A stretch of DNA of 64,000 bases from Chlamydomonas sphaeroides (Eukaryota > Chlorophyta > Chlorophyceae > Chlamydomonadales > Chlamydomonadaceae). Where the stretch lies: the NCBI GenBank assembly GCA_001662425.1, contig BDDC01000102.1, positions 45,890 to 109,889 of the forward strand, given 5' to 3'. The notes below the pieces were generated by a model. The model was not told the DNA's origin. It worked only from the letters and a program-made list of their open reading frames with translations, and did not search any database. The position numbers were made by a program, and so were the translations under genes. Shown here one piece after another: positions 35,437 through 48,400 of this stretch (its first letter is position 1; the number at the start of each line of letters is the position of its first letter).

Positions 35437-37499
35437 CTAGGGCTGCCGCAGCCGCTCGCCCTCGCCCTCGCCCTCGGGCCGGTCCCCAGCCCAGCCCTGG
35501 CCCGGGACGCCCTCCTCCTCCAGCTCCGCGCGCCGCCAGGCCTCGTCGTCCCCTCCCGCCAGGCCCAGGCCGCTCATGGTGGCTCGCAGGCCCTCCATGA
35601 AGGCGTCGTAGGCCGCGGCCGCAGCGGCCGAGTCCTCGGCACCCCACGCGCGGTCCGGGTGCGCGCCCGCCTGGCGCAGCAGCGCCTCGCAGCAGCGCAG
35701 CCACTGGCGCCGCTCCTGCGGCCAGGGGCGGGGCATGTTATGGGAAAGTGGGGATACGGAGAGTGGCGCAGAGGTCCCGAGGCCGGCATGGCATCCCACA
35801 TGCCGTCTGCTGTGGCCGCGGTGGGCCGCCGCGAGGGGCGGGACGCGCGCGCCGCGGTGGGGCGCACATGGCAGCGGCGGGGCCGCTGCCGAGGCATGCC
35901 AGCGCAGGGACACGCAGCCAGCGAGCGCACGACAAGCCGGCGGCCGGCTGCCACCACCGCGGCAGAACGCATCAGGTTGGCGACTTGGCGCCCCGTCGCG
36001 CCCGGGGACCCCGCGGCTTCCCCCCGGCTGCCGCCACCTCGGCGCCAGGCGCCCAAGGCCCCTCCCCCGCACCTGCTCCACCCCGCCCGCGGCTCCTCCC
36101 GCTCCAGCGCCACCCGCCGCCTCCAGCGCCGTGCTCTGGCTGCCCGAGCTGCCGTCCCCACCGTCGGCCCCGCCCGCGCCGCTGCCCGTGTTCCCGCTGC
36201 CGGCCCCGCTGGCGCTGCCGCAGGCACTGACGATGCCGCCCGATTCGCTGGTGACGCCGCCCGAGCCGCTGGCCGCGTTGCCGCTGGCGGCGGCGGCGGC
36301 GGCGGCTGTGCCGGCGGCTGCGTCGTGCTGCTGCAGCGACACCGCCATTAGGTGCATCATGAGGCAGCGCACGTCCTGCTCCGGGACCTGGGGGGACACG
36401 GGCGGCGGGTGCAGGCAAGAGGGGGCTGGGCAGCTGGCAGCAGGCTGGCAGCAGCGCAGCGCAGGCGGGGTGGTGGCTGGGTGGATTTGCTGGGCGCCGC
36501 GGCGCAGCCGCACGCCACGGAGACTCCCGGGCGAGGGGTGTGGGGGGGAGGGGTGCGGCACGCGGGCGAGGGGGGCAAGGCTCGGGCACAGGTGGCGACA
36601 CAGGCAGGGGTTGCGGCATTATGCAACGCGTCGGGGACCTGGGGGGCTGGGCGGCGGGTGTAGGCGCAGGAGAGCGGGGCGGGGGGAAGGCACCGCGCGG
36701 CTGCGGACAGGCGCCGACGCCGGGGCTGTGCGGGGCTGTGCGGGGCAGAGGCGCGAGGGGAGCAGCTTGCTGGCGGAGGGCGCCAGCGGGAGGGAGGGAG
36801 GCGAGGGAGGGAGGGCAGGGATACTGGGGGGCTCCGTAACTCGCACCTCCTGAATGGCGCAGGAGACACGGTCGTCTTTGCAGAGGCGGTGGTAGAAGTC
36901 GTCGACGGCGGCGGAAAGGACCTCGCACGATCCAAACCTGGCGCAAGCGGGCGGGCGGCAGGAAGCGCCGTTGAGGCTGCGGCGAGTGGGTCGCCCGCCG
37001 GGCGGACAGCTAGCATACGCCAGATAACGCCGGCTGGCGTCCGGCTGCTAGAGGTGAATACCGGCAGCCACTGCACTGTGCGAACTCGTGGGTGACCGCT
37101 GGCGTCCGGCAAATGCGGCAGCGGCGCCATTTTGAGCCAGAATGACGGCGTGCACTCAGTCATGTGTGCCGTGCGGGAATGCATGCGTGTGATGCTAAGC
37201 ATGCAACCTAGCGAGCGCCACGTCGCGTACCGTTCGTACAGGAGCTCGGGCTGTGTGACGCGGCCGCCAAAGGCGGCGCGCGGCGACGGCGCGCTGCTTC
37301 CGTTGCTGTTGCCATCGCCACTGCCGCCGTGCCACGGCAGGCTGGTGACGCTGGCGCTGTTGCGAAGCGGCGACGGAAACAGGAGATTGGCGGCGCCAAG
37401 CTTGGATGGGTGGCCGGCGGTGGAGGGAGTCAAGCTCTGGCGCCTGCTGCCCGGCCTTGAGCGGGCGCCGGCGACACGGTTGTACGTGCGAGCGGCCAT
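35437..37499 (-). CDS. Truncated-haemoglobin-like protein with low-complexity insertion
   Basis: Four exons (high to low): 37499-37231, 36937-36847, 36387-36073, 35715-35437. They join to 317 residues. After an 85-residue Ser/Arg/Gly-rich leader the sequence PELLYERFGSCEVL, AAVDDFYHRLCKDDRVS and VPEQDVRCLMMHLMAVSLQQ resembles helices A-E of 2/2 haemoglobins. A long Ala/Gly/Ser insertion of about 80 residues follows. The last exon (WLRCCEALLRQAG, AYDAFMEGLRATMSGLG) could match helices G-H. I see no convincing proximal (F8) histidine, so haem binding is doubtful. The closing region is acidic. The exon joins are well supported by splice sites, but the family assignment rests on pattern similarity only. 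An unrelated helical protein is possible. Confidence 0.5.
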
Positions 37500-38982
37500 C
37501 TTTGTCAGCCACTCGGGCTGCGGGGAGGGTTCCGTGCGGGTTATGGCGTGGGTGGGAGCGGGTATGCGGGTTGCGGCGGCTGCGCAGGTGGCCGGCGGTG
37601 TTGGTGCGTTGTCAGGCAGACTAGTATGTGCCCCGCGCCCACCTCCTCAGCCGGCACTGTGCTGAGGTCGTCACATACGGAGCTGGAGTCGGAGCGTGCG
37701 AAACCCCTGCAGGCGCGACAGGCCCCAGGTGGATATGCTGGATACGCGGGAATGCACAGCGAGAACAAGCTCCGGAACGGAGTGGTGTGTGGCCGGTTGG
37801 AAGTGTGCGTGATAATGCCTGTGCATACATCCAACATAGCCACCACAAGCAACAAGCTGCAAGCGGCGAAGTGTGAGCTGACATGCCTAAAAAAACGTCA
37901 CGTCGCCTTCGCCTACCCTGTTCCAGAGCATATGCCTCGTGGCGAGGACAGGGGCGAGTGTTGCTGGCCAAACAACGCAGGGAGAATTGCAAGCAGCACG
38001 TCGCCGGAGAACGGCCTGCTCTCAGCGTTTCCGGCGGAGGTCACCTCTACGCGACCCATGTCTGCAGTATCAATACTCAAGCGGGAACGTTTGTCGCATG
38101 CCTGACGAGCGAATTCAATGCGGTGCTGGAAACCCGCAGCTCAAGTGGTCAAACGGTATAGCAAGGGACTGTCTGTGCTTACAGATGCTATGGCGGTTCC
38201 ATGTGCAGGTTCGTGCGAAGTCGATGACGAGGCTCAGCCCCACGAACCCGCACCTCCCACCTCATCGCCCGTCGCCCATCCCGCCCACCCCTCGCCCATC
38301 GCTCTTCCTGATATCAAGGGTTCAGCTCAGAGGGTGGTAGGTCTCCAGGCGCAAGTGCCTTGTGCCGCACTCGCGCTTTCAGGTTTTCGGGCTGGCGCGC
38401 TGTGCATCCCTCCCCTGCTGTGCATCGAGCCGGCGCCGCTGTGTGAACTCTGGCGCAGCCATGTGAACTCCGCGCGGAATGCAAAACAACCCGCGGCTTG
38501 TTTTGTGCTGTCGCTGCAGACTTAAGGCGTTACGGGGCTCAAGGTGCTCACACGGCGACCCGAGTCGGTCAGGGTCGGTCTTCCAAGCCACGGACAGCCG
38601 CTGACAGCCCCGTACAGATATCGCAGCCTTACGGCCAGTTTGATAACTGGCCTCTACCCTCTAGCATGATCGCTAGTGCGATGAGCTCCCAACCTCCCAT
38701 GCAAAGATGTCGTTTTGCACAGGTGACGCACCGTAAGTCTAGGCACCGTTTGAGCGGTGTAGCCGTAGTCAGCCCGCCGCGCCTCCTCAGCAGGCCCAGA
38801 GCCATGCAAGTCATTTGTACCTTGACGAAACACGCCCACGTCCAGCCCAACACACCAGCCTTTCGAATTCCAGTGCTCGCCTAATACCCCAACACACACC
38901 AGAACACGGACACGCAATGCCTCCGCCCTGCGGCCCCTCGCGCAAGCGCGCCAAGCTAGCCCTGCTCCTGCTACAGCGCCTC
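37500..38982. other. Intergenic region between two minus-strand genes
   Basis: Open frames at 37548-38105 and 38118-38525 (+) lack family similarity and splice support. The interval should hold the 3' UTR of the kinesin gene (a TTACA, minus-strand TGTAA, lies at 38179) and the promoter of the haemoglobin-like gene near 37500. Confidence 0.45.
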
Positions 38983-41900
38983 TCACAGCGCCGGAAGGCC
39001 CGTCCTCGGATCCAGCTGCAGCGCCGCAGCCAGCTGCTTGGCCTTAGTTGAGCTGGCGGAGGACCCCAGAATGTAGATCCAGGACCCGGCATTGAGCTTG
39101 GCGACGCGATCCGACGCGTTGCCGCGGCTGCCGCCGTTGGGCCGGCCCGCCACGCCCACGGACTTGGACCGGCCCTTGGCGCCCGCGCCCGCCCCATAGG
39201 CGCCGGCTACGCTGCTGCGCGTGGGCGACGCGGGGGCGCCGTACCGGTGCGGCTGCGGGCTGCGGTGCCGGTCCTCAGACATGAGCTCCGCAATGAGCGC
39301 CTTGCGCCCCGTCGGGCCCGGCGGCGGCGACGACGACGCCGCGTCGGCGGAAGCAGGCGGCGGCGCCAGGATGGACTTGCGGCCCCACCCCCCGCCGCCG
39401 CCGCCTGCTGCCGGTGGCGCCGTCGCCGGCGCGCCCACCAGCGCGCTCCGGCCAAACCCGCCTGCGGCGGGTGCTGGCGGCGCCGTCGGCCCGGCGTCGC
39501 CCGCGCCGCCATCAGAGTACTTGGTCAGCAGAGCGTTGCGTCCCCAGCCGCTGCTGGCGGCAGCCGCCGCCGCCGCCGTGCTGAGGCCGATGCCGCCTGC
39601 CGCCGCCAGCATCGCGGACCGCCCGCCGCCGGGTGCCGCTGCCGCGGGAGCCGCCGGTGCGCTTGACGAGCCTTTGCCCGCGGACTGCGCGGCCAGGGCC
39701 TCGCGCGCCTCCCGCATCAGCTCCTCGTACTCCTCCCGGTCCAGTTGGGAGAGGTCCATGTTGTCGGCGCTGACGCTGACCCCCGCGGCGCGCCGCCCCG
39801 CGGAGCCCACTTCGCCACTCTCCTCCACCTCCTCCTCGCTCTCCTCCTCGCTCTCCTCCTCCTCGTCCTCCTCGTCCTCGTCCTCGTCCTCCTCCTCCTC
39901 GTCTTCGTCCTCCTCCTCCTCGTCCTCGTCCTCCTCCTCGTCCTCAACCTCCTCCGCGCCGCCCGCGTCCCCGTCGCCCGTGCCCCGCGGCGCCTGCTGC
40001 CGCGCCGCCGCCTGTGCCCGCGCTGGCGGCGCCTGCGCCGGCGGCGCCTGCGCCGGCGCCTGGCGCTTGGCCGCCTGCTGCTGCAGCATCTGCTGCTGGA
40101 GATGAGGCGGAGGCGGCGCTGCGTACGCCACCATGAAGCCCTGATGTGGGTCACGGTGGACCAGCTGGTGGTCGCCAGGGGACACAATGTCGCTGCCGAC
40201 GGGGCTGTCCGTCATCTCGATCGAGTGTATGAGGCACAGCGGCCCGCCCGCGTTCAGCGACGACGTCACCACGCCCGGCGCCACCGTGATCGGCGGCGGC
40301 CCCGACCGCCGCTGCGCCTGCGCCTGCTGGCGCGCACGCTGCTGCTTGCGCGCGGGCGACGGCGCCAGCGGCGACGCGTAGATCGCAGCAGCGGCCTTGG
40401 TCCGCGTGCTGAAGGATTTGTCCGAGGTCGCTGCCGCCGCCGCGGCGGCGGCAGCGGCCGCGGCCGCTGCTGCGGCGGCGTTGGGGCTGCTCACGCTGGG
40501 CCCGCTGGCCGTCGGCATGCCGCCGGGGCTGCCTGGGTGGGCCTGGCTGCCCCAGAACATGCGGCCCGTCGGCGCCTGGCGAGCCTTCATGCGCTGCCGC
40601 TCCTGCGACGACAGGTTTATGACTTGGCTCTTTATGCTCATGATCGCCTCGTCGAAGCTCATGCGCCGCAGCAGGCCGTTGGAGGGCGACGGCGGCGCGC
40701 CGGGCCGCCCCGGCAGCCCGGCGGCGCCCGGCCGCCCCGGCGCGGCGGCGCCGCTGCCGCGCAGCGTATTGCTGTGCGACCGCGCCAGCGGCGGGCCACC
40801 GCCGCCGCCCGCCGCCGCGCCGGTGCGGTAGGGCGAGGGGCTGGGTGGCCCCGCTCCGGTGAGGTGTGAGGGCACCGAGTTGAGCGGCGTGGACGGGGTA
40901 GTCAGTCGGTAAAAGTCCGGCCCCGGCGCGCCCGGCGCGCCCGGCGCTGGGCCGCTGCCGCCTCCCTCCGGCACCGTGTAGTACGTGTACTGCTGGTGCC
41001 CTGCTCCCCCTCCTGCTCCCCCGCCGCCGCTGACGGAGCTGCGCAGGCTGCCGGCGCGCAGCAGCACCGGCGGCGCCGCCGGGGCCCCGGCGGCGTCGAA
41101 GGCGGTGGTGGGGCTGAAGCCGGGCTCGCCCGCAACGCCGTCGTGGCCTCCCGGGCTGCCGCCGGCCGCCTGGTGGTGTGTGAGGCGCTGCTGCAGCTCG
41201 GTGCGCAGCGCGCGCTCCATGTCCAGGGCGCGGCGGGTGGCCTCCAGCTCCTCCGACAGCTGCTTGGCGGCGGCGGCGGCGTCGGGCTGCGGGCCGGGGC
41301 GGCAGCGGCGGGGGGATCGGGACGTGGTATTGGCGGAGCAGTAGACCGCAGCTGCTTGCTTAACGAGAACCAGAACTACCGTATCAGCAGCCTGCAGCCC
41401 TGCGTACTGCGCCCGGCCGGGCGACTCACCCCGTCCCCGCCGCCGGGCGCCTTTCCCGCGGCGTACTGCTGCAGCACGCTCCGCAGCCGCGCGATCTCCT
41501 TCTCCTTGAGCGCCAGGATGCTGCCCACGTCGCGCGAGGCGTTGACGACGGGGTTGTTGGCGATGGCGCGCGCGCGGTCCGCGAAGCGCAGCGTGGAGCA
41601 GCTCTCCTCGAACGCGTCCACCTGCGGCGAGGTACGGCAGCGAGGCATGCCCGGCAGCGGTGAAGCCCATGCCAGGGACTCGGGGGGCCCATGTCGGTGA
41701 ATGGCAGCTCCAGCGAATGCCGTGAGCCTGTGACGCAACAAGGGCCCCACAGCGCAGCGGTGTGCGCGGAGCCGTCAGCGCAGCGGGCTGGGGCCGAGGC
41801 CTGCCTCGCGGCTTGGGTGAGGGCGGGCGGCCTCACCGAGGGCGACAGGGTGGCGAGTACGGTGGTGCGGCAGTTGCCGCCGAGCGAGTCCTGCAGCAGG

Positions 41901-44592
41901 TGCGTCAGGCGGGAGTCGCGGTACGGCACGTGCGGCCTGCGGGCGGGACGAGCGGGCAGGCCCAGCACGTCAGCCTGCGCTTAGCCAGGCGCGGGGCAAC
42001 GCCAGCAACGCCAACCCGCCGAGCCTGCCCCGCCGCCGCAGCCCCGAGGCCGCCGCCGCACCTGCGCTCCGTGAGCGCCGCCACCACGCTGCCCAGCGCG
42101 CTCAGCGACCCGTTGATGGCGGTCATCTCGCTGATGCGCTCGCCGCCCATGGTGTCGGGGCCGCCCTCCCAGCCCGCAGCCGTGTTCCAGCGCTCGCTGC
42201 CGGCCAGGTCCACGAAGTTGAGCTTGGAGCGGATCACGGTGCCTGGGGCCGGGGAGACGAAGGGGCGGGATGCCAGAGGGCCGGAAAGGCGGCTTGGTGC
42301 CAGCGCCCGCGGGCTCGGTGTGCCGGGGCGCCGCGGGCTGCGCGGTGGGGGCACGAGGTGGCGCATGGGGACCAGGGCTCCGGTGCCACGCATGGAGCCA
42401 CGTTTCCGCCGCCGAATCCGTGGCCCCCACTTGCCCTACGGGTTCCCAGCGCAGCCGCCGGTCCCGACCCTACTCCCGGCGCCGGCGCGCTCACCGTCCG
42501 CGCCTCCGTTGGGCCACTGCTCCAGCACCAGCTGCAGGATGGCGTGGCTGCGGGAGGAGGCCGTGTTCATCTCCGTGTGCCGCACCGCGCGGTTGCGGTT
42601 GCCTGCGGCCGGGGCGGCGGCAGCAGGCCCGTGGGTTGAGCATCGCCGCTTGCATCCCACTGGCCCTCATCCCCAGCAACGGCAGTGCGCGCCGGCCCGC
42701 GGCCCAGCGCCACCCATCCCAAAGCCTGCCCCGCCAACCCGACGACGGCGTCCTCGCCACTGCGCACGCCCCCCCCCGGTCGCTGGCGGACACGCACCCT
42801 TTGCTATGAGCTGGTAGACGCTCTTGTAGGACTTGACCTTGACGCACAGCAGGTTGGGCACGTAGGTGTGGCCGCGGGCGTCCTCACGCACCTCCAGCAG
42901 AGCGCGCTTCTGGTTCATGTCGGCGGGGTCGCTGCGGGACGGAGATTCAGCGTAGGGATTGTGAATGCGCTGGCTCGGGCCCGCTAGGCTAAGGGGACGG
43001 GACCGGCGCCAATTTCTGGGGTCGCTGCGGGAGAGGGGGAAAACCCCCGAGTGGGCTAGCGGAAGAGGGCAAGGCAGGCAGGCCCGCTGCCAACGCAAGG
43101 GACGGGTCGGATTGCGTGCGTCGTTCCGCCGGCGGACCCGTTGCCGTACCGGGTGCTGCTAGGCTTGTACGGCTGCAGCAGGTCGTGCAGGCGGTCGTTG
43201 TAGATCTCCATGTACGACACTATCACCTGGGCAGAGCAGCGCAGCGCAGCACAGCATGCGATGCGCTGTCAGCACGCGCTTGTGCGGCACACCGCCACCG
43301 CCAAGCCCCGGGGCCACCCGCAGCCCCTGCATACGCCCCTGCATACCAGGCACCTCGGCGCTGCCTCCCCAACCTCAACAAACTGCGCCGGGTCCACACC
43401 TGCCCCCCGCCCGGTGCCCACCTGGATGGCCGTGCCCTCCGCGTCCTGCTTGGACTTGGCCTCGCGGAAGAGCTCCTTGATGGCGCGCGGGATGATGCCC
43501 GCGCCGCCTCCCGGCTGCTGGCTGGCGTGCACCGAGGGGTGCAGCTCCGGCTCGGAGCCGTCCGCGGCGCCGCCCACGACGCTGGGGTCCTCCCCCATCA
43601 TGGTGTACGTCTTGCCCGTGCCCGTCTGGCCGCTGCGGGCCGCAGCGCGAGGGGTGGGGAGGGCCAGGTCAGGCGGCGGGCGCTACGGCGCAGCGCTGAA
43701 GGGTGCAGCTATGGGAAGGGGTAGAGGCAAGTGTCATGCCAGGGCCTGGCAGTGGGCGGGTTGGGCGATGTTGCGTGCAAGGAACGCAAGGCATGCGTGT
43801 CTGCCACAGGGCGCCACCCTCCTCGCAGCCAGCCGCCAACCCACACCACGCCGCGTGCGCAGAAACTCACTAGGCGAAGACGGTGCTGTTGTACCCGGCC
43901 AGCGCCAGCGGCACGCAGTCGCGGACTTTCTCGTACACGGCCGCCTGGCCCGCGTCCTCGCCGAACACCGCGTGGTAGCGGCCGCTAAACTCCTGGCTGT
44001 CGTTGTAGACCTTGATGTCTGCGGTGTGGGAAGGTAGGGTGGGCAGGCGTGCATGCGAAGAATGGCTGGCGGCGGCGGCAGCGGTTGTGTGGGGCAGGGT
44101 GACGGGCTGTTGGTTGTGCGCATCGCCGTGTACTGGGGTAGGAAGGGAGGCTGGGAGGGCGGCAACGGGCCGCGACCGGCGCGTGGTACCGTGCGAGCGG
44201 CAGGGTGGCAGGCGGTTGGCGGATTCACAGCGCCACCTGAACGGCCAGCTGCGTAGCGGCAGGCAGCTAGCGCGCTCGGCTGCGGCCCGCGAGGGCACAT
44301 CGCAGGAGAGTGGCGAATCTCTCCCTGACGGGGGGCCGCCTGGCTCACGCTGCTTGTGGCTTCGCGGCGCAACTGGGGTTGCCAGGCCCCTGTGCTCACC
44401 GTAGGGCTGCCGCGTCTCGACGCCAGAGTCGAACATGAGCTCACGCGGCAGCGGCGGCCGCACACGCACGAGCACCTGCACGCCCGATGTGGCTGCTGGC
44501 GGGGGTGGGGCATATTGCTGCTGCTGTTGCTGCTGATGATGATGGCGCGCCGGTGAGGGCGCATTCCCACGTTGAGTGCCGTAAGGGGGCAT
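38983..44592 (-). CDS. Kinesin-like motor protein with long low-complexity tail
   Basis: Ten exons (high to low): 44592-44400, 44018-43871, 43632-43422, 43226-43150, 42931-42798, 42602-42495, 42242-42062, 41936-41837, 41621-41430, 41286-38983. They join to 1,215 residues. The motor is N-terminal: VQVLVRVRPP, P-loop YGQTGTGKTYTM, YMEIYNDRLHDLL, switch I NTASSRSHAI, switch II FVDLAGSERW, VPYRDSRLTHLLQDSLGG and LRFADRARAIANNPVVN. A short coiled coil (LALKEKEIARLRSVLQQ, EELEATRRALDMERALR) follows. The 768-codon last exon is low complexity: Gly/Pro/Ala, an Ala run, a Glu/Asp run of about 50 residues, and a conserved-looking end WIYILGSSASSTKAKQL. An N-terminal motor implies plus-end movement. I cannot assign the kinesin subfamily. 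A poly-Gln stretch precedes the motor. It is divergent from the first iGluR gene. Confidence 0.92.
39820..39960. repeat. Glu/Asp-coding triplet repeat in the kinesin gene
   Basis: CTC/CTCGTC triplets on the plus strand encode an almost uninterrupted acidic run on the minus strand. All-purine coding strand, in frame with the kinesin tail. Confidence 0.9.
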
Positions 44593-45456
44593 CGCAGCCT
44601 TGTTGCGGCAGCCTATGCACGCGTCAGGCGATGGTCTGCTTCAGGAGCTGAAGCAGGAGCCCGACATTGCGCACGGTTGATGTCAAGCTATCAGTTTATG
44701 TAGTAGCGCTGGCGGGGCCGTCAGGCGTTGGCCCGCGTCGCGCCAGCGAAATGCACATTTCGCGACTCGCAGCGTCCAAGAAGTATGAGAGCTGTGTAAT
44801 GTCTCTTGCAGGGCAAAGATGAGCTCTATAGGTGCAAGGAAAAACAATGGTCGTCGTGAGAAGGGAGGTTGCCTCTTCGAGTTTGCTTGATGGCCGCTAT
44901 CTTGATGTGCGCTATCCGGTGAGTGACAGCACGATGTATTGATCACCTCTGTGCTTCTCTGGCTGCTTGGTGTGGGCGGCGTCAAACCCGGCACGGGGCC
45001 CCGCCAGCCCCCGCCCGCGTCCCAATGGCAGCCCCTTGTGCCTTGCCTTCCTCCTCCCCGTCTCAACGTGCCAGAAAGAAGCTGTAATGTCAAGGCGTGA
45101 CTGTATATGCACCCGCGATGCCAAGCGGGCGTTGGCGTATGAGCGCCAAGAGTCCCCAAACTCGGTTGGGGAGAGTGGGTAATTTTTATTGCGCTCCGCG
45201 CATCAGAGCAGCCATGACAGGTAAAGTGCGCAGCACTGTTGACGGCTGCCAGCTGTGTGTGTGCGTGTGTATGGGGGGTGGGGTGGGGTGGCAGGGGAAG
45301 GGTCGTGCAGTAAATACTGTGTTTCAGTGTCACTTTGACTGGAAGATTTCTAGCGAGCGTACCCCTCATAAACACTCTGTGTATATCAAGACTTGCCAGA
45401 TCATCAAACATATAGTGCGCTGTCTAGGTCCACCGGTGTGAGAGAGCGTGTGAAAG
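44593..45456. promoter_or_regulatory. Divergent intergenic promoter region (kinesin / iGluR copy 1)
   Basis: About 860 bases between two divergent start codons with no supported exon. No clear TATA box was recognised. It must contain both 5' UTRs and promoters unless further upstream non-coding exons exist. Confidence 0.4.
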
Positions 45457-48400
45457 ATGAGCTCAAACAGCTCCTTACGTGTTGTAATAGCAGACCGCCC
45501 ACCTTTCGTTTTCGCGGCGAATGTGTCTGCGCGCGGGTATTACCAGGTACGCATCTTCGGTCGCCGCGCTGCTCGGCGTCTGCATACAATCCGTTGTTTA
45601 GCACGTCGCGACGACGCATATGGCAACCACAGCATGGCGTTCATTGGTTAAGACGCCGCCCCTGCGCGCGCCCGCCGTGTGGCCCCCTTTCACGTACCCT
45701 CTCTCCACCCCTGAAACCCGGCGGTTGTCTATCGCGGCTTCCGCACCCCACTGCTGCAAGCCCCCTGAGTGAAGCCTGGTGACGCGAACTAGGCTGAAGG
45801 GCGCGCTACTGTCGCCCGGCTATGCCGCAGGGCTTCCTAATTGACCTGTTGTACAAGGTGATGGACTACAACGACTACACCATCAGGCCAACTTTCTACA
45901 TTTTGCCCAGCAACACGGGCGGATACGCCGACCCAATCACCGGCGCCTGGAACGGCATCGTGGGCGAGCTGACCTCCGGCCGCGCAGACGTTGCGCTCTT
46001 CCCTCTGACCCGCACCCAGGTCAGCGCGCTGTACGCCCGCACCGCGCCGCCAGCAACCGCCGCCGCCTCTGGCCGGTTTCCGCTCCTGAGCAGAGCGCGA
46101 CTTGACGCCCGGTGTCCGTCACCCGCCGCCACGCAAATTGAGCCCCCGCTCCAGTGTAGTTGTCGTACCAAGCACGCGTGCCGTGCCCCTCCCCGGCCCC
46201 GCAGTCTCGCCTGGATGCCATCGACTGCACCTACTCCTACCTGGACGACGGCCTGAGGCTGCTCGTAATGTGAGCGATATCATACATAATCTCTAACACT
46301 TGAACACATAATCTCTCCGAAGAGTCGGGGTGCTTGCGCACAGCTAGGTCCCGCGGCCGGGATGCCCCGCGTCCCATGGGCGGTCTGCGCCAAGCTGCGG
46401 AGCCGCGGCCGGGATGCTGCGACGCGCGGCGCGGCGCGCGGCCCGCATCGCGCACGCTGACGCAGTCGCCCGCCCGCTGACGCCATGCGATTGGCCCGCA
46501 GGAACGTGTACGACAAGGTGTGACGGGCCCTGTGCAGGGCGCTGCTGGCAGCTGCGCCTGCGGTCGCTGTGCGATGCCCGCCCATGCGACGGCCTGCTGC
46601 TGGCGCACCCTTCTTGGGGCCTTGCTGGGGGCTTGCTGGGGCCAGTCCAATCAAGCTGTCACGTGCGCCCCTCATCGCACCGCCCGTCCGCCTTGCCCGC
46701 CGTGCCCAACTGCAGCCCAACTCGCTGTCCGTGCTGGAGCCGTTCACGTGGACGCTGTGGCTGGGCATCGTGTGCACCGTGGTGGCCGTGGCGCTGCTGT
46801 TCTGGCTCCTGCAGCTGTGGGGCAGGTGGTTCAGGCGGCGGCAGACCGTCAAGCTGCAGGAGGAGGGCAACCTCAAGGCGGCGGCGGCGATAGCAAAGCA
46901 ACTAAAGAGTGAGCGCGGAAGGCGATCCGCGTTTGTCAGGCGTGGTTCGCGGGACGGCAAAATTGGACCGCGCGAGGGCCCCAGTACGCGTGGATCCTGG
47001 TCTCTGCAGCCATTCCTTGCCTTGCGGCCTGCGCCGCAGAGGTGATGTGCAAGCCTGACTCCCCGCTGTTGCAGGGGAGGGAAGCCCTGTGCTGCTGAGC
47101 TTTGCTGCGGCGGCTGGCGCGCCCGAACGGCCGGGCGGTCCCTCCTGGGGTGTGCAGGTGGGGCGCTTATCCCCAGATGGGGTTACCTGTAGGTGCCGCC
47201 CCTCTACCTTCGGGACACCCGCATGGCCTACGACAGGGCACGCGGCCACCGGGCCGCCGTCTCGCCTGGCCCCTGACTCAGGGACTAACCATCCCCGCCC
47301 TATGTCCACCAGCACTGGCCGTACGCAGCTGCCGCGATGCCGCTAACGCAACGTTCGTACTATGTCACAATGCGCCTGACGGGCTGCTATACCACCCCCA
47401 TGCTGCCGCACACCCAGGTGCTATACGTGGCGTACTGCTTCTTCTGCCTCGTGGTGCTTTCCGCCTACACCGCCAACCTCACCTCCTTCCTGTCGGTCAA
47501 GAAGGTCGAGGTGTCGGTCAATGGCCTCGCGGTGCGTCCTCCGGGTGCCGCGGGCCCCCGGTCAGGCAGGCCGTGGCGCGAGCCGCCAGCCAGCTCCCCG
47601 GCTGGCGAGACAAACTGGCCAGCCGCAGCTCGTGCACCGCCCTCCCTCATGCATCGTGCCGACCTCCGCCGCAGCTGTCGGCGGTGATGCTGACGTGTCC
47701 TCTGCGTGTCGCGCCGTGCCGCATAAACACTACGCGCTGGCGCTCCTGCCCCCAGGATGTGGTGCGCGACGGCGCCTACATCGGGGTCAACCCCAACGGC
47801 TCCACAGCCGCCTACTTTGCCGTCAGCCATGACACCCTCGCCATCATGGTCCAGGTGCGGGCTCGCCTCTGCTGGCCGGGCTTGGGACCATGAGGACGCG
47901 CATTAGCTGGGGGCGGGGCGGGGTAACAGCTGGCCGGTGGTCGCAAGCTGCGCCGCGGTTGCTGAGTGGCTCGGCGGAGACTGCTGAGGTGCCTGGCAGG
48001 AGCGGAAGGCGCGTGCGGATTGTATCTTGCCCGGCTGGGCCTGTGGCGGACGACGCGCTGCTGAGCGCACGCGCCGCCCTAGGCGTCCAGCTGCTGTTGT
48101 ATCGCCGAGCCTTTGGGTGCCTGCAGGGCGCTTGCCCTTATGCCGCCTGCCGTGATGCCCCCTGCCAACCCGCTCTGCAGGGCCGCGTCCGCTACTGCAC
48201 CACTGACAAGGCAAGTGCGGCATTCCGCGCAGGCACGCGGCGTGCTGTCGTGGGCATGGCGTGGGGCGTGCCAGTCTGATCCATGACGAGGGTATGTACT
48301 GATAGATCTACCCGGAGATTGGCAACACTAGCGAGCCCCCGCCCAACGCCCCGAGCCTAGAAACCATGTCGACTCCTTGCTGCACCCCGTATGTGGGGCC

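Noticed and set aside
39221..40869. Long plus-strand open frames (about 290 and 370 codons) opposite the kinesin tail
   Set aside because: They are shadows of the GC-rich, low-complexity minus-strand kinesin exon. Ser/Leu runs are the complement of the Glu/Asp run and no family is recognisable.
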